This document shows, in pieces, positions 1 to 12,300 of a DNA stretch of 64,000 nucleotides (its first letter is position 1; each line of letters opens with the position of its first letter). Location of the stretch: NCBI GenBank assembly GCA_029204225.1, contig CM055098.1, forward strand, positions 26,261,765 to 26,325,764, given 5' to 3'. The DNA is from Diphasiastrum complanatum. Taxonomy: Eukaryota > Streptophyta > Lycopodiopsida > Lycopodiales > Lycopodiaceae. The notes beneath the pieces were generated by a model. It ran no database searches. It was not told the DNA's origin and saw nothing but the letters and a program-made list of their open reading frames with translations. A program made the position numbers and the translations under genes.

Positions 1-855
<855 letters not shown>

Positions 856-2339
856 ACAATTTCACATAGTTCCTCTTGACAAAGCAAGACCAAACCCTTT
901 GAAGCCTTTATTCATAAACCAACAAGGTACAGTAAAGCTGAAAACTAAGATACAGTACTAAAAAGTACCATATAGCATAACCACTCTCAAAACGTTCAAC
1001 TGATACCAGCCACCATCCCACAACACAAAACCGCACGAGTTAGTACAGTGGGGAAGACAGGTGTCATAGCTGAGCATTAGTTATTATTCATGTCCAAAAG
1101 AAGTTATACTACTCATCAGCATAAATAGCATTTTAAAACATAGTCCAGTCTTCCCAAACACAAAGACGATTTTATAGCGATAGGCCAAGCCCCTCCGTTA
1201 CCGTATCAGGGCGAGTGCCATGCTGATCAGTTTTTAGACATTGGTCTGTATCAGTTTATTTTTGTTTATAGCAAAAGTATGAAAAGTTTTCACCATATAT
1301 ATTGCTTATCACTAAAAGAAATGGTGTGAACACGTGTGCCAGTGTCAGAGCAAATCCATGTTGTTCTAACCCGTGTGACTTAAGAAACGTCACGCACTAC
1401 TATCCATACTCTTGAGCATATCCATGCTTTCCAGTTGTATCTCACCATAGTCTGATATGACAACCGAATGGGTAATAAATTAGCACAAGCCATGGTTGAA
1501 TAGTGTAGTTACGAGTAAACTTATGTTTATCATAACTACATATCCATCCCGTGGTTTTTTGGACCCTTGTATTGGATAGGCTTCATTTTATTGATGAGGT
1601 TCTCACAGTTTTTACAAGGTATCAGGGCAGATCCGTGCCATTCTAATATTTTTGTGAGTTCAAGGTGTTTTTGATCAAATCTTCTTTGCTTTTGGATCTT
1701 TGTACGTAGGCCTTTATTACAATCAAAGTTCTCGCCAGTTTCATTACTATACTATATTGCCGATTTTCTCGATTTTCAAAAATAGATTCGGACCAGGTTT
1801 CTATAAGAACCATCGGTTCTTAATATATCAAGTTCTCAATATATACTATTTTTATAAAAATTACTAAAAAATCATTTTAAAAATTATTATTGCATACTAT
1901 GTTGAAATTCGATCCCATTATTTATCAAAAGACACATGGAAGCCACGTAAAAAAGTGTAAGCCCACGAAATTTGAACATTCCTCCACTTGTCAATTACTC
2001 TTAAAAGCCTATGATATTTCAATTGTGCAAAAAAAAACACACTTCACAGCTAAACAACTCTAATAAATAAACACTCTAAAAATATGACTTGTATAAAAGT
2101 CGCTGAACAAAGTCTTGTTGCATAATGTGTTAAGTTTTTAACATCCACTTATCAACTAACTATTCATCAACAAAAATGATAGCCTTGAAAAATGTCTTGT
2201 TACAATATTGTCTATCTTAACATCCTCTTACTCATCCTACTCATAATTAAATAGTCCCTTGCTAAAAGGCCTTAATGAATGTTAGGTTCTGTAGGGTAAA
2301 TTGATACTCGGGTTATACCTCCCTCCAAATGACGGCCGC
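856..2339. other. AT-rich stretch, no recognisable gene
   Basis: I see no coding homology, LTR pair or RNA gene here. Two phrases, 'tatcagggcgagtgcc' near 1207 and 'tatcagggcagatccg' near 1620, are reminiscent of copia primer-binding sites but lack a convincing LTR. Confidence 0.5.
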
Positions 2340-2439
2340 AACCTCAATCCAAGGCTCAAAGGGACCTGACAATACTCAACTGTGGCCGCTTCTTACAAAA
2401 GAGCATATATGCCAGTTCTACACATAAGCCGGTAACCAG

Positions 2440-2585
2440 CACTCCCAATTCTAGAAAGGTGTGTAGCCCTTGTTTTCTTCCATTAAAGACATGGTTCAAA
2501 TAATTCTTGTTGGATGATAAGTTCCACAAGAAAGCCCAAACACCGTAGGGAGGGAGCATGTAGTGACATTCTGGAATAGGATATA
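2440..2585 (+). repeat. Dispersed repeat family, copy 1
   Basis: This segment shares an ordered set of phrases with copies at 2968-3065 and 22547-22690: 'aaggtgtgtagccctt', a 'ttaaag.c..ggttc' segment and 'gtagtgacattctg'. The 'tagccctt' and 'ggttcaaa' blocks lie about 35 bp apart, like a loose pol III A/B-box pair, so a SINE-like origin is possible but unproven. Confidence 0.65.
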
Positions 2586-2895
2586 ACCATACGGTTTGGG
2601 AGTTTTGATTAGCACTCTACTACGTTCTTTCTTTTTTCTCTTTTCGTATGTATTTAGGTTTTATGGTTTAGGGTGTGTGTGTGCATGTGAGTGTGCACGT
2701 GTGATGCCATTCATTTATTTTTTATGTTTACCAGTTCATGCTACTCTAATTTATAGTATCTTGATTTATGTTTTATGCTTCATGTTATTCTGATTTGTAG
2801 AACCTTAAGACTATTCATGTTATTTTAATTTGCATGATCATAATTTATGTGTTGTGTATTGGTTATATTTCATGCTTAGAATAGAGATCGAGGGA

Positions 2896-2898
<3 letters not shown>

Positions 2899-2954
<56 letters not shown>
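2899..2954. repeat. (AG)n microsatellite
   Basis: An uninterrupted AG tract of about 55 bp immediately before copy 2 of the dispersed repeat. Confidence 0.97.
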
Positions 2955-2957
<3 letters not shown>

Positions 2958-2967
2958 AAGGTAACCA

Positions 2968-3065
2968 ACACTCCCAATTCTACGAAGGTGTATAGCCCTT
3001 GTTTTCTTCAGTTAAAGACATGGTTCAAATGTTTCTTGTTGGATGATAACTTCCAGGAACAAGGA
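2968..3065 (+). repeat. Dispersed repeat family, copy 2 (truncated)
   Basis: Matches the first two-thirds of the 2440-2585 copy ('aaggtgtatagccctt', 'gacatggttcaaat', 'cttgttggatgataa') and then runs into a copia relic. The junction near 3056-3065 marks a breakpoint. Confidence 0.65.
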
Positions 3066-3448
3066 GCAGAATTGAAGCAAACCTTCAGATTCAAATTTTG
3101 TCGAAGACAAAGTAGAATGCTCCAGAGCAGCAGAAGAGAGGACAACAAGGAACTCAGCAGCATATGTTTGTGCTGATATGTTGTTCATCGAATTCGAAAA
3201 TTTGAAAAGTAGTACTTGATTCGGGAGCCACTTCACATTTTATTTCCCCGAAACAAATTTTATCAGACTATAAGAAAACAAATTCTTCGAGATTCATTAT
3301 ACTTGGAGATGGTTCTAAACATGAAGTTGATGAAACTGGTGTACTATGGTTAGACACGAATCAGGATGACAAGAAACTAGAGGAAGTTCTCTATGTTCCT
3401 ACTCTCGATAAAGATCTTCTATCTGTAGCCAAGATAGTCGACCCATGA
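3060..3448 (+). pseudogene. Ty1/copia gag-protease junction relic
   Basis: In one frame (about 3130-3211) the translation reads AEERTTRNSAAYVCADMLF, a typical gag-protease linker. From 3212 a second frame carries the copia aspartic protease signature LDSGATSHF, followed by ILGDGS and LYVPTLDKDLLSVAKI, and stops at 3446-3448. The frame change and a stop between the two show a frameshifted remnant. Known family role: the protease processes the Gag-Pol polyprotein. No integrase or RT follows, so this is an isolated fragment. The upstream side abuts a dispersed repeat copy. Confidence 0.8.
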
Positions 3449-3639
3449 ATGTCATTAACCTTCACAAGGGACTTGTTATGGCCATATTTTGTTCAGGACC
3501 TGGAATAGTCCTAATATGGTAGACCGGCCCTTTGGTATTCGAGTCTATTGGTCACGCCATGATTTAATTTCATTTCAAGGCCAGTTTGTGACTAATAACC
3601 TTGAGAGGACCTAGACACTCTAATTGAGACATATGGAGT

Positions 3640-3991
3640 ATTGCACATGCGTGTGACAAATATAGGCAGGAGGACTGCATGAAGAGATGTGATCTATTTA
3701 TAGTTGATCTGCATGGGGGTTGCATGGTTTCATGCACAAGACTCTACGCTCTATATAATGAGGTAGGGATTCTCCCGTCGATATATTGGGTTTAAGTTAC
3801 CAGTTTCTCTCTTCTTCTCTTGCTTCACATGGCATGGCTTGGGGGCTAGATTCAAGTTTTATCTAGGATTGGTTGGGCGGTTTGGCTCCATTGTCTCTCT
3901 TATTGTGTTCTCCTATCCTCATCTTAGGGGTTATCCCTTTATAGTCTAAAAGGGATAAGCCCTCATCTTAGTCGGGGTCTGGTATCAGACC
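3640..3991 (+). mobile_element. Probable copia LTR remnant with primer-binding site
   Basis: The segment has an LTR-like layout: a TATA-like 'tatataatgag' near 3752, a pyrimidine-rich leader, then 'tggtatcagacc' at about 3980-3991, one base off the initiator tRNA-Met complement TGGTATCAGAGC. The left LTR boundary is not defined, and no matching second LTR is visible. It does not match the LTR at 7064-7569, so it probably belongs to another, decayed element. Confidence 0.45.
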
Positions 3992-4003
3992 CCGACTAAG
4001 ATG
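3964..4003. repeat. Perfect 18-bp inverted repeat with 4-nt loop
   Basis: Arm 3964-3981 (catcttagtcggggtctg) is exactly complementary to 3986-4003, with GTAT as the loop. A second, slightly imperfect inverted repeat (aggggttatcccttt against aaagggataagccct, about 3925-3962) lies just upstream. The long perfect arm covers the putative tRNA primer-binding site. Confidence 0.95.
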
Positions 4004-5524
4004 TGGTCTTGGATTGGAGAGGAGACAAGCTCTACATCAAATCAGAAGCACATGGATTTATGTCCTGGATCAATATGCAAAACTCTCAAGGGGAAAATCG
4101 AGTTTTGGAATCCTCTAATTTGTTATTGAGACATGTGGCAAAGGGAGTGATAAAGTGCACTTCCACCAGTTTATCTTTTTGTTAATATTGCTTCAAATTA
4201 GTTGGAATTCATGTTTGATTATATGAAACTTTGAGGAAATCCTTTTTGAGGTAGGATGATTTGTGTATACAAATCCGTAAGCTTGTTTCTCATATCATTA
4301 ATGATTGATAACATGCTTGATTGGTTTATGGTTGTTGATAGATTGAGTATAATCAGTTTATCCTGGAAAACAATCTATTAAGCCCAAGTTTTAGGATTCT
4401 GCTGTTTACATGTTGAGGATTCAGTTTTGCAGAAGGTAATCCTCCAGTACTACTACGTGCTGACTATAGACTCTTGTAAAACTGTTACTATGTTATATTT
4501 CTTAATGATGTGCTGCCAAAAAAACCTGAGACTACTGGGTAATTGCATGAAGTTTAACTCTCCATTAAAACACTTTTCTACTAGAAGTTTGTTACATCTT
4601 TTTGGCAATTGATGGTTTTGGCCTGCTTGATGGACAAAATACAGTCTATCTTCTTACTTTTTCCCAGCGATTCTTGTTCCTAAGTAAAGGAACAGAAGGA
4701 GATTTTGGAGGTAGATCTGTAGATATTTGTTAATGGCTAGTTAGAAGCAATGATCGTTGATTGTGCTGCAAGTCGTTGGTGTGATGAGCATGACTGCTTG
4801 TGAATAGAGTGCTCCTTCCCGAAAATCACCTGCTAGTTGTGGAAGTCTAAATCCCTGTCATACTGCTTCAGATCCTCATCCATGTGATGGCATGATGCGA
4901 ATGAGGATGATAGCAGTTGGAACATTCTGCCCGCAATAGAAGTGTGAGGAAGGACACAATGAGATTCAAAATCTGCATTCTCCAGCGTTGGTTGAAACGA
5001 GATGGAAATCAGTGCTTTGAAAGAGGTGCACGATCAACTTTATCTGCTGTAGCGGCCTTACTGGTTGTGAATCTGTTAATAACAGGTTGCAGGAGCATTC
5101 GGTCTGGGATAGCAGTTTTGAAACCTGAATTTGCAGCAGAGGTAGCTGACTATCAGGTGGATCATCATGCTTGCATGCGCTAAATCCTTGTTTTGCTATC
5201 TTTGGTGTTGGAGCACTGTGCTGTAAGCCTGATTGTTGAACTGCAATCGAATCAATGGATAGTGCAACCCTGCTTGAGTCATGAAGCTCTCTGTCTCTCG
5301 CGATGTTGGAGCGTGGCCTTGAGGTTTGAAGAGTGGCGGCTTCTCTCTTTCCATCGATTGTGAGGCCCGAGCTGTCCATGAGGTTGTGGGGTGGGAGCCG
5401 GCCCTAATCCCTTGTTTGTTTGTAGAAGATAGGGTTTGGGGTTGGGCCACATTTCTATAGGGCTTTTTGGCATGCATGACATGGTGGTCAGTTGTAAGGA
5501 TTCTACATACATGTCAGGTGACCA
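4004..5524. other. No recognisable gene
   Basis: Only short overlapping ORFs on both strands (for example 4917-5183 plus and 4966-5379 minus). None shows a family motif or a convincing codon pattern. The stretch may be the decayed leader and gag of one of the adjacent copia elements, but I find no gag or protease motif in it. Confidence 0.4.
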
Positions 5525-7102
5525 TTGGGCTTTAAAGTTTTGATAGGTTGTAACTTTGATGTTAGTTCGAAATTAGACATTGAGAATCATACTTGGGATC
5601 TTGTGGATCTTCCTCAAGGGAAGAAACCTCTTGATTGCAAGTGGGTATTTAAATTGAAGTATAATCAAGATGGATCAATAAGTAAGCATAAAGCTAGGCT
5701 TGTAGCCAAAAGTTTTTTACAAACCAAAGGCATTGATTATGATGAGACTTTTGCTCCTGTGGCTAAGCTTGTCACTATCAGGTTGATCATTAGTCTTGCT
5801 ACAACCTTCAATTGGAAGCTATTCCAACTTGATTTCACAAATGCATTCCTCAATGGTTATTTGGAGGAAGAGATCTACATGAGGCAACCCGAGGGCTTCA
5901 TCAAGGAAAAGCATGAAGGAAAGGTGTGTTTCTTGAAGAAGAGCCTTTATGGGCTCAAGCAAGCACCTAGAGCATGGTACTCTAGGCTAAACTCTTTTCT
6001 CATTTCTATCAATTTTGTAATGAGTGCCTATGATCCATCATTGTACATAAAATTTCATGATGGCATGACCATTATTCTTGTTTTGTATGTAGATGACATT
6101 ATCTTGAGTGGTAATGATCTAGATGGAATTAGAGATGTAAGAATTGCTTTAGCAAAAGAGTTTAAGATGGTAGATCTCGGTCTATTAAGTTTCATTCTTG
6201 GAATAGAGGTTATTAGAGGGTGTGATTTTAGCTTTATTTGTCAGTCTAAATATGCTACATCCATCCTAGATAGATTTGGAATGAAGAATAATAAAGGCAT
6301 TGAGATACCAATGGAGCAACATGTAAAGGCATCTATTGGTTGTGATGAAGCATCCTTTGAGGACATCACATTATATAGAAGGCTTATTGGCTCCTTGATC
6401 TATGTAACTATAGCTAGACCTGATCTTAGTTATAGTGTTGAAAAGTTAAGCCAATTCATGCAAAGTTCTCTAGCTTCAAATTGGAAGATGGCTAAGAGAG
6501 TTCTTAGATACATTTCATCTACTAAGAGTTTTGGCATTTTGTATAGAGGGACTAATCTTGGCTCAAGAGCCTATAGTGACTCGGATTTTGCAGGTGACAA
6601 AGTGGATAGAAGATCAACAAGTGCTTTTGCCACCTTTCTATGTGATGGAGTAGTACCATGGCTTTCCAAAAAGCAAGATACCATCTCTTTATCTTCCACA
6701 GAATCCGAATACAAGGCCTTGACATCAACATGCAAGGAGGTCTTGTGGCTCAAAAGGCTATTGGTGGAGCTTCATGTCATGGAGGAGGAGATTCCTATCA
6801 TCTATTGTGACAACCAATCATCCCAATCACTTGCAACTAATCCTACATTCCATGCAAGGAGAAAACACATCGAGATTGCTCATCATTTCGTGAGGGAGAA
6901 AGTGCAAGCCAAAGAGATCAAGCTCCAGCATGTGTCATTATCAAGTTTCTTGGCTGATTTGTTTACTAAATCTTTACCTAAATATTCAATTGTCAAGTTT
7001 AGATTTTCAATTGGAGTGATTGATAAAAGTATTGTGGTTTCCAAGACTAGATTTGAGGAGGAGTGTGAAAAATTGCCTACATTGGCAAATCTAGCCATGT
7101 AG
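5525..7102 (+). CDS. Ty1/copia reverse transcriptase-RNase H, 5'-truncated
   Basis: A 525-codon open frame; copia homology starts at about 5576 (NHTWDLVDLP). Motifs in order: W40VFKLKYNQDG, the first catalytic Asp in LDFTNAFLNG (102-111), LYGLKQAPRAWY (141-152), the RT catalytic box YVDDI (188-192), then RNase H with YSDSDFAGD (350-358), STESEY (391-396) and YCDNQSS (427-433). The end, HVSLSSFLADLFTKSLP, is the usual copia C-terminus, and the last codons run through the polypurine tract into the LTR. Gag, protease and integrase are missing upstream, so this is the 3' half of an element. The frame is unbroken, suggesting fairly recent activity of the source. The start is not a natural one. Confidence 0.95.
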   Translation: MGFKVLIGCNFDVSSKLDIENHTWDLVDLPQGKKPLDCKWVFKLKYNQDGSISKHKARLVAKSFLQTKGIDYDETFAPVAKLVTIRLIISLATTFNWKLFQLDFTNAFLNGYLEEEIYMRQPEGFIKEKHEGKVCFLKKSLYGLKQAPRAWYSRLNSFLISINFVMSAYDPSLYIKFHDGMTIILVLYVDDIILSGNDLDGIRDVRIALAKEFKMVDLGLLSFILGIEVIRGCDFSFICQSKYATSILDRFGMKNNKGIEIPMEQHVKASIGCDEASFEDITLYRRLIGSLIYVTIARPDLSYSVEKLSQFMQSSLASNWKMAKRVLRYISSTKSFGILYRGTNLGSRAYSDSDFAGDKVDRRSTSAFATFLCDGVVPWLSKKQDTISLSSTESEYKALTSTCKEVLWLKRLLVELHVMEEEIPIIYCDNQSSQSLATNPTFHARRKHIEIAHHFVREKVQAKEIKLQHVSLSSFLADLFTKSLPKYSIVKFRFSIGVIDKSIVVSKTRFEEECEKLPTLANLAM

Positions 7103-7569
7103 AATATTGTACATTTTGTCAATATTTTTTGTTAGTCACTTGAATGGCCAAAGTGCCACTTGTAAATCCACACCTAAAGTAGGTTACCACGAGTCAAGAG
7201 GAGTGGGTGTGTCCATTTGGTAGTGATTCCTACTTTCTAGGATCTAGACCATGATTTATGATGAGATTTGTACCTACTATGCACCTACCAAGCATGGCTC
7301 TTGGATCTAGGTTAGGGTTTTCACATTAGGGAAAGAAAGTTGAGTATACTTCCTTATTACATGCTGGATTTTCACCTAACTTTGCAAAGGAAGTGTCTTT
7401 TACTATGTATTTCCATTCTCCATAGTGAGAAGATAGAAACTTTTTGGAGCCTCAAGGAGAAACTCGAGTTTTCTCTCTATGTTTTGTGATTGCTTTTGTT
7501 TCCAATTAAACTCAGCCTTGGCACACTCTAAACCCTATCTACAGGCCGTACTATAGCCTCATTTTCACA
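7064..7569 (+). mobile_element. 3' LTR of the 5525-7102 copia element
   Basis: A polypurine tract (ttgaggaggag, ending 7063) precedes TGTGAAAA at 7064, and the LTR closes with TTTTCACA at 7562-7569, an exact 8-bp terminal inversion with TG...CA ends. The length of 506 bp is normal for copia. The last 13 codons of the polyprotein lie inside it. No 5' partner is present in the window because the element is truncated upstream. Confidence 0.75.
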
Positions 7570-7571
7570 CG

Positions 7572-8582
7572 TGTGAAGTCCGATTTCAGTTTATGATCAA
7601 TGCTCTGATTGTCTCTACTTGTTTTCTATCAAGCTGCTAAACTAGATCTTGTTTTCTGATGACTAGTATCTGATAGATTGTTTAACAAGCACACAATCAA
7701 CCTTGTGGATCATTCAAAGATCCATTTATGGTCCTTAGTACTGTACTTTTAACACTCGTTGTGTCATTCGTCACTTGCCTAAATGTCATTGCGTGTCTTC
7801 TCAGATGTCGCTACATGACAGTCTCCATTACAGCTTTCTTGCTTTCTTGGATGTGGCTCAGACATCGTTGCTGTGAAGATTTTTTAAATATTATCTTTCT
7901 ATCTCGAGTTTGGGGTCATGTCCATGGTTATTTCCATTGTAATCTATGTTGTACATAAAAGGTATGTGAATTGAGCACATAACCTTCTAGAATAGGTCGA
8001 GTTTGAGTTAGGTAGATTCAATTTTGATGTCATGCAAAAGTTTAGATAGCATGCAATGTCTTTCTTTATGCATGCAAGCCACATGCAATCAGTGCATGCA
8101 ACATGCAAAGTGGTTTCTGTAATCTACACATGTCTAGGCAATTTTATGAGTTGACATGCAGTACATGCAATATCTATGCAATTACACATGTGGATCTCTG
8201 GTAGGTGAGTTAACTTAGTTAAGTGGACTTTCCATGCAACTCCATTGTAGGAATTCGAGTCTCTCTCATGTAGGAAAATTTTGGCATGTTTTGCCATATT
8301 GTGAATAATGAGATTTTGGTGTTTTGGACTCATTCTCTCACCTGAGTATTTCATCATTGATTTTCTCTCTCTACCCGAGAGCAGCCTGTTATTCTCATAC
8401 TGAGCACTTAGAATTATTTCTGACATTCAATTCTCATAGTAAAAAGTTAGATTTTTCAGTCAGATGTATGCCATTGTGCTCTTGTCATAGTTTTTTCAAG
8501 TGTTCTATTCTCTTATAACACAACACCTCATTAAGATCTTGTAGGGTGTGTGGTGAAGTTTAGACGTGCTAAAAACTTCACA
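7572..8582 (+). mobile_element. 5' LTR of a second copia element
   Basis: Begins TGTGAAGT at 7572 and ends ACTTCACA at 8575-8582, an exact terminal inversion, directly followed by the primer-binding site. Length is 1011 bp. It starts 2 bp after the neighbouring element's LTR. A dense run of CATGCA motifs lies at 8031-8238. No 3' partner LTR exists in the window because the element is truncated near 12524. Confidence 0.8.
8031..8238. promoter_or_regulatory. CATGCA (RY-like) motif cluster in the LTR
   Basis: CATGCA occurs at 8031, 8050, 8071, 8082, 8095, 8102, 8155, 8164 and 8233. In plants this hexamer is the core of the RY element bound by B3-domain factors. That the cluster regulates LTR transcription is inference. 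Confidence 0.55.
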
Positions 8583-8594
8583 TGGTATCAGAGC
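8583..8594 (+). promoter_or_regulatory. Primer-binding site, initiator tRNA-Met type
   Basis: TGGTATCAGAGC immediately follows the LTR. It is the standard plant copia complement to the 3' end of initiator tRNA-Met, used to prime minus-strand DNA synthesis, and it fixes the right edge of the 5' LTR. Confidence 0.92.
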
Positions 8595-9358
8595 TTCATG
8601 CTTTGAAGAGGTGAGGGTGTATACATCAGAACAACAGTGCTTTTGCTTGCAGGAACTCGGATTTGGGAGAGGGATTCAAACTCGCTGAGAAACAAGCTAT
8701 CTGTGGATCATAAGTGGATCAAAACAAGCCTGATCTGCTCCAACAGAGCCCTGTATGAATAGAGTGCTCACATGTGTGAAATCAGCCCTCATTAATTGAG
8801 TGCGACTTCTCAAGGATTGATTCAAATTTGATGTTCTATAGCTTGTTGGATAGGTATTGAAGAGTAGAATGTGTTGCTCAAGTTTCTAAATCAATTTGAT
8901 TTGTTTTTAGAATAGTTTTAGACAATCAGAGAGTCTGAGAGAGTACTCAACTCGTGGGATATGCCAAAGTGAGCACACATCAGTTCTTTTCACCATTTTC
9001 ATCAATTTTCACTGTCAATCAAGTAGAATTGGATAGAAGTGAGAAATCTGAGGTCTTAGACTTTTCATTTCACACAAATTATTGTGTCAGAGTTGAAAGT
9101 AAGTTCCTAGAGAATTTTCCAGTTCTTTGAAACTCGTGGGAGAGATAGACTTCTTATTTGCATGTGCTTCATTTTTTTAATTGAAGCAAGATCCAAATTC
9201 AAGATAGATTGATTTTTTGTGTTGAGAGTTTGTTCTCACAATCTGTTGTTAGATTTCATAGGTTGGATCAACATCATCAGTGTTAGATCCTAGGGTGAGA
9301 TAGCAAGCAACATCTTTCAACTCCATCTTTGTCATTACTAGAATTTCTCATAGAGAAG

Positions 9359-12300
9359 ATGTCTTCATCTGCTTCACATCTCTTGGAGCACAGTGAGAGA
9401 TTAACATCTTCCAATTATGCAATGTGGAAGATCAGAATGGAATCATTATTGATTCTACAAGATGTAATGGACATTGTGAGTGGAGCTGAAGAAGAACCTG
9501 CTGCACCTAATGAAGCTGCAACATTTCACAAAAGAACCCTTCATTTCATAAAAATGAATGTAACCAATGAAGTGTTAAGAGAGATCAGTACATGCACCAC
9601 TGCCAAGAAAGCCTGGGATACTCTAAAAACAATCTATGAAATCAAGAATACTTCTAATTGCTCACATTTAGAAACCAAATCTTTCTAAGTTATCAAAGAG
9701 TAGATGAGAGTGTTTCATCATATGTAATGAGAGTTAGGGGTCTTCATCAAGAGTTAGCTGGTATTGGAGATGCTCTTAAGAACACCAAACTTGTTCAAGT
9801 ACTCCTAAATGGACTTAGAGATGAGTATGACAATATTGTGCAAACTTATGCTGTCAGGGAGGATCTTCCATCCTTGGAGACAATGCAAGGTGTTCTCATT
9901 GCTGAAGAAAGTAGGTAAGAGAACAAGATGTTGAGGATCAACAAACTTTCATTGAAAGATGGTGGAGATGACAAAGCACTCTTCATCAGAGACAAGTCAA
10001 GAGGCAAGGGCAAAGGACAACAACACTTCAAGAAGGACAAAACCAAAGAAGGTGGTGAGGATCAGTCCTCACAAGCTGCAACATCAAGTGGCAAGAAGAA
10101 GCTGTCAAAGATCAAGTGTTTTTTCTGTGGCAAGAAAGGACACTATGCATCAAACTGTTTCAAGAAAAAGAACCAATCTAAGCAAGCTAACCTTACTAAT
10201 GAGGATGAGTGTGAGGGTGTTGAGAGTGAAAGAGAGGATTCATTAATGATGTCTACTTTTTCATCTTTTCCTTTTAAGAATAAAGAAGTTTGGTGGATAG
10301 ATAGTGGGGCTAGTTTCCATATGTCTAGTTCTAGAAAATTTTTTACTAGTCTCATGCCATATCTAGGTGCAAAAAGATCAATCTATATTGCTAATGATGT
10401 AGAATGTAGAATTGAATAAATAGATAGTATTCCACTGCATGCATCATCATCAAAATCTCTTTGCTTACATGATGTACTTTATCTACCTAGACTAACCAAG
10501 AATCTCATTAGTGTAGGACAATTTTTTGATAGTGGATTGGATGTCAAGTTTCAAATTGACAAGTGTAAAATCTCAAGAGAAAATGAAGTTATTGCTAGAG
10601 GATCTAGATTCAAAAAGTTGTACAAACTAGATTCTAAGGAGAGTGCTAACATTTCAGATATTGCTTATGAGACCAAAGTACTTCAAGAGGATCTGTGGCA
10701 TAAGAGATTGGGCCATCCCAATTTCAAAGCCATGCAATCTATGGTCAAGGAAGGAAAAGTTGTTGGACTACCAAAGACACTGTCAAAGGAGCTTCAACCC
10801 TGTGAAGCTTGTGTTTTGGCAAAATCACACAGAAGGCCTTTTCCTAGATCAAGTATCAAAACAAAGCAACCATTTAAACTTGTGCACTCTGATGTTCATT
10901 TCTCATCAACTAAGAGCAAAGGAGGAGCAAATTGTTTTGTTTCCTTTGTGGATGATTATACAAGATATTCTTGGATCTATATGCTGTCTTCAAAAGCCGT
11001 GGTTTATGATGTTTTTCTTACTTTCAAAGCTTATGTAGAAAAGTAGTTTTCTTTCAAGTTGAAAGCTTTGAGAAGTGACAGTGGAGGAGAATACACCTCT
11101 AATAAGTTTAAAGACTTTTGTGAGAGAGAGGAAATTCAAAGAGAGTTTTCTTGTTCATACACTCCTCAGCAAAATGGAGTTGCTAAGAGAAAAAATAGAA
11201 CTTTGGTTGAATGTGCAAAAGCCATTAGGCTAGAAGCTTCTCTGCCTAAAGAGTTTTGGGGAGAGGCAGTTGCAAAAACACCATTTGAGATGTTGTATAA
11301 GAAAAAGCCTAAGGTAGATGATCTTAGGATTTTTGGTTGTGTATGCTTTTGCATGTGCCTCTAAAAACTAGGAAGAAGGAAGATTCTGTTAAAGGAATTT
11401 TTGTAGGATATGCATCCACTAAAAAAGCATACAAAGTTTATCTTCCCTCTACTGACAAGAATGTTGTTAGTAGAGATGTGATCTTCCATGAAGATCAGAA
11501 GTTTAACTTGGATGATGCACATGTCAAGGAGTCTCATGCAAGATCAATCATCAATCTTGATGTTGTTCAAGAAAGGGTGAGGCTGAGACTTGAGGAGGAG
11601 CAAATTCAAGCTACCACACCAAGAAGATCTACAAGAGCAAGATTTGAGCCAAGCAGGCCCACATATGATGCTGAAGGAAGGCAAGTAGAAGGTGAAACTT
11701 CTTATCATGCACTTTTCATATCAGATGAAGAGCCTAAGGATGTCCAAGAAGCACTTCAATCTGAGAAGTGGGTTGAAGCAATGACCCAAGAGTTTGAAGC
11801 CTTGATGTCAAATAATACATGGGAGCTTGTGGAGCCACCAAACAACATGCATGTGATTGGATGTAAGTGAGTTTTCAGAATCAAGTATAATCATGATGGA
11901 TCTATCAATAAGTATAAAGCAAGACTTTGTGCCAAAGGCTACTCACAAATCAAAGGTCTTGGCTATAAAGACACCTTTGCACCAGTTGCAAAGATGGTAA
12001 CAATTCGAATACTCATTTCTCTTGCATGTTTTCACAATTAGAGTATGTTCCAGCTTGATGTTTCTAATGCATTTCTCAATGGTTACCTTGAGGAGGAGAC
12101 TTACATGGAGCAACCTCCAGGTTTTGTGAAGGAAGGTGATGAATCAAAAATTTGTCTTTTGTTCAAAAGTCTGTATGGACTAAAACAGGCACCAAGGTCT
12201 TGGTATGCAAGGCTCAACTCCTATCTCATATCACTCGGACTTTGTCTAAGTGAATATGACCCCTCTTTATATTATAAGTTTGTAGATAATTTTGTGATTA

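Noticed and set aside
1195-1640. PBS-like phrases 'tatcagggc'
   Set aside because: Two mismatched sites without LTR ends, TG...CA structure or gag downstream.
4966-5379. 137-codon minus ORF and overlapping plus ORF 4917-5183
   Set aside because: No motifs, overlapping frames on both strands, low-complexity composition.
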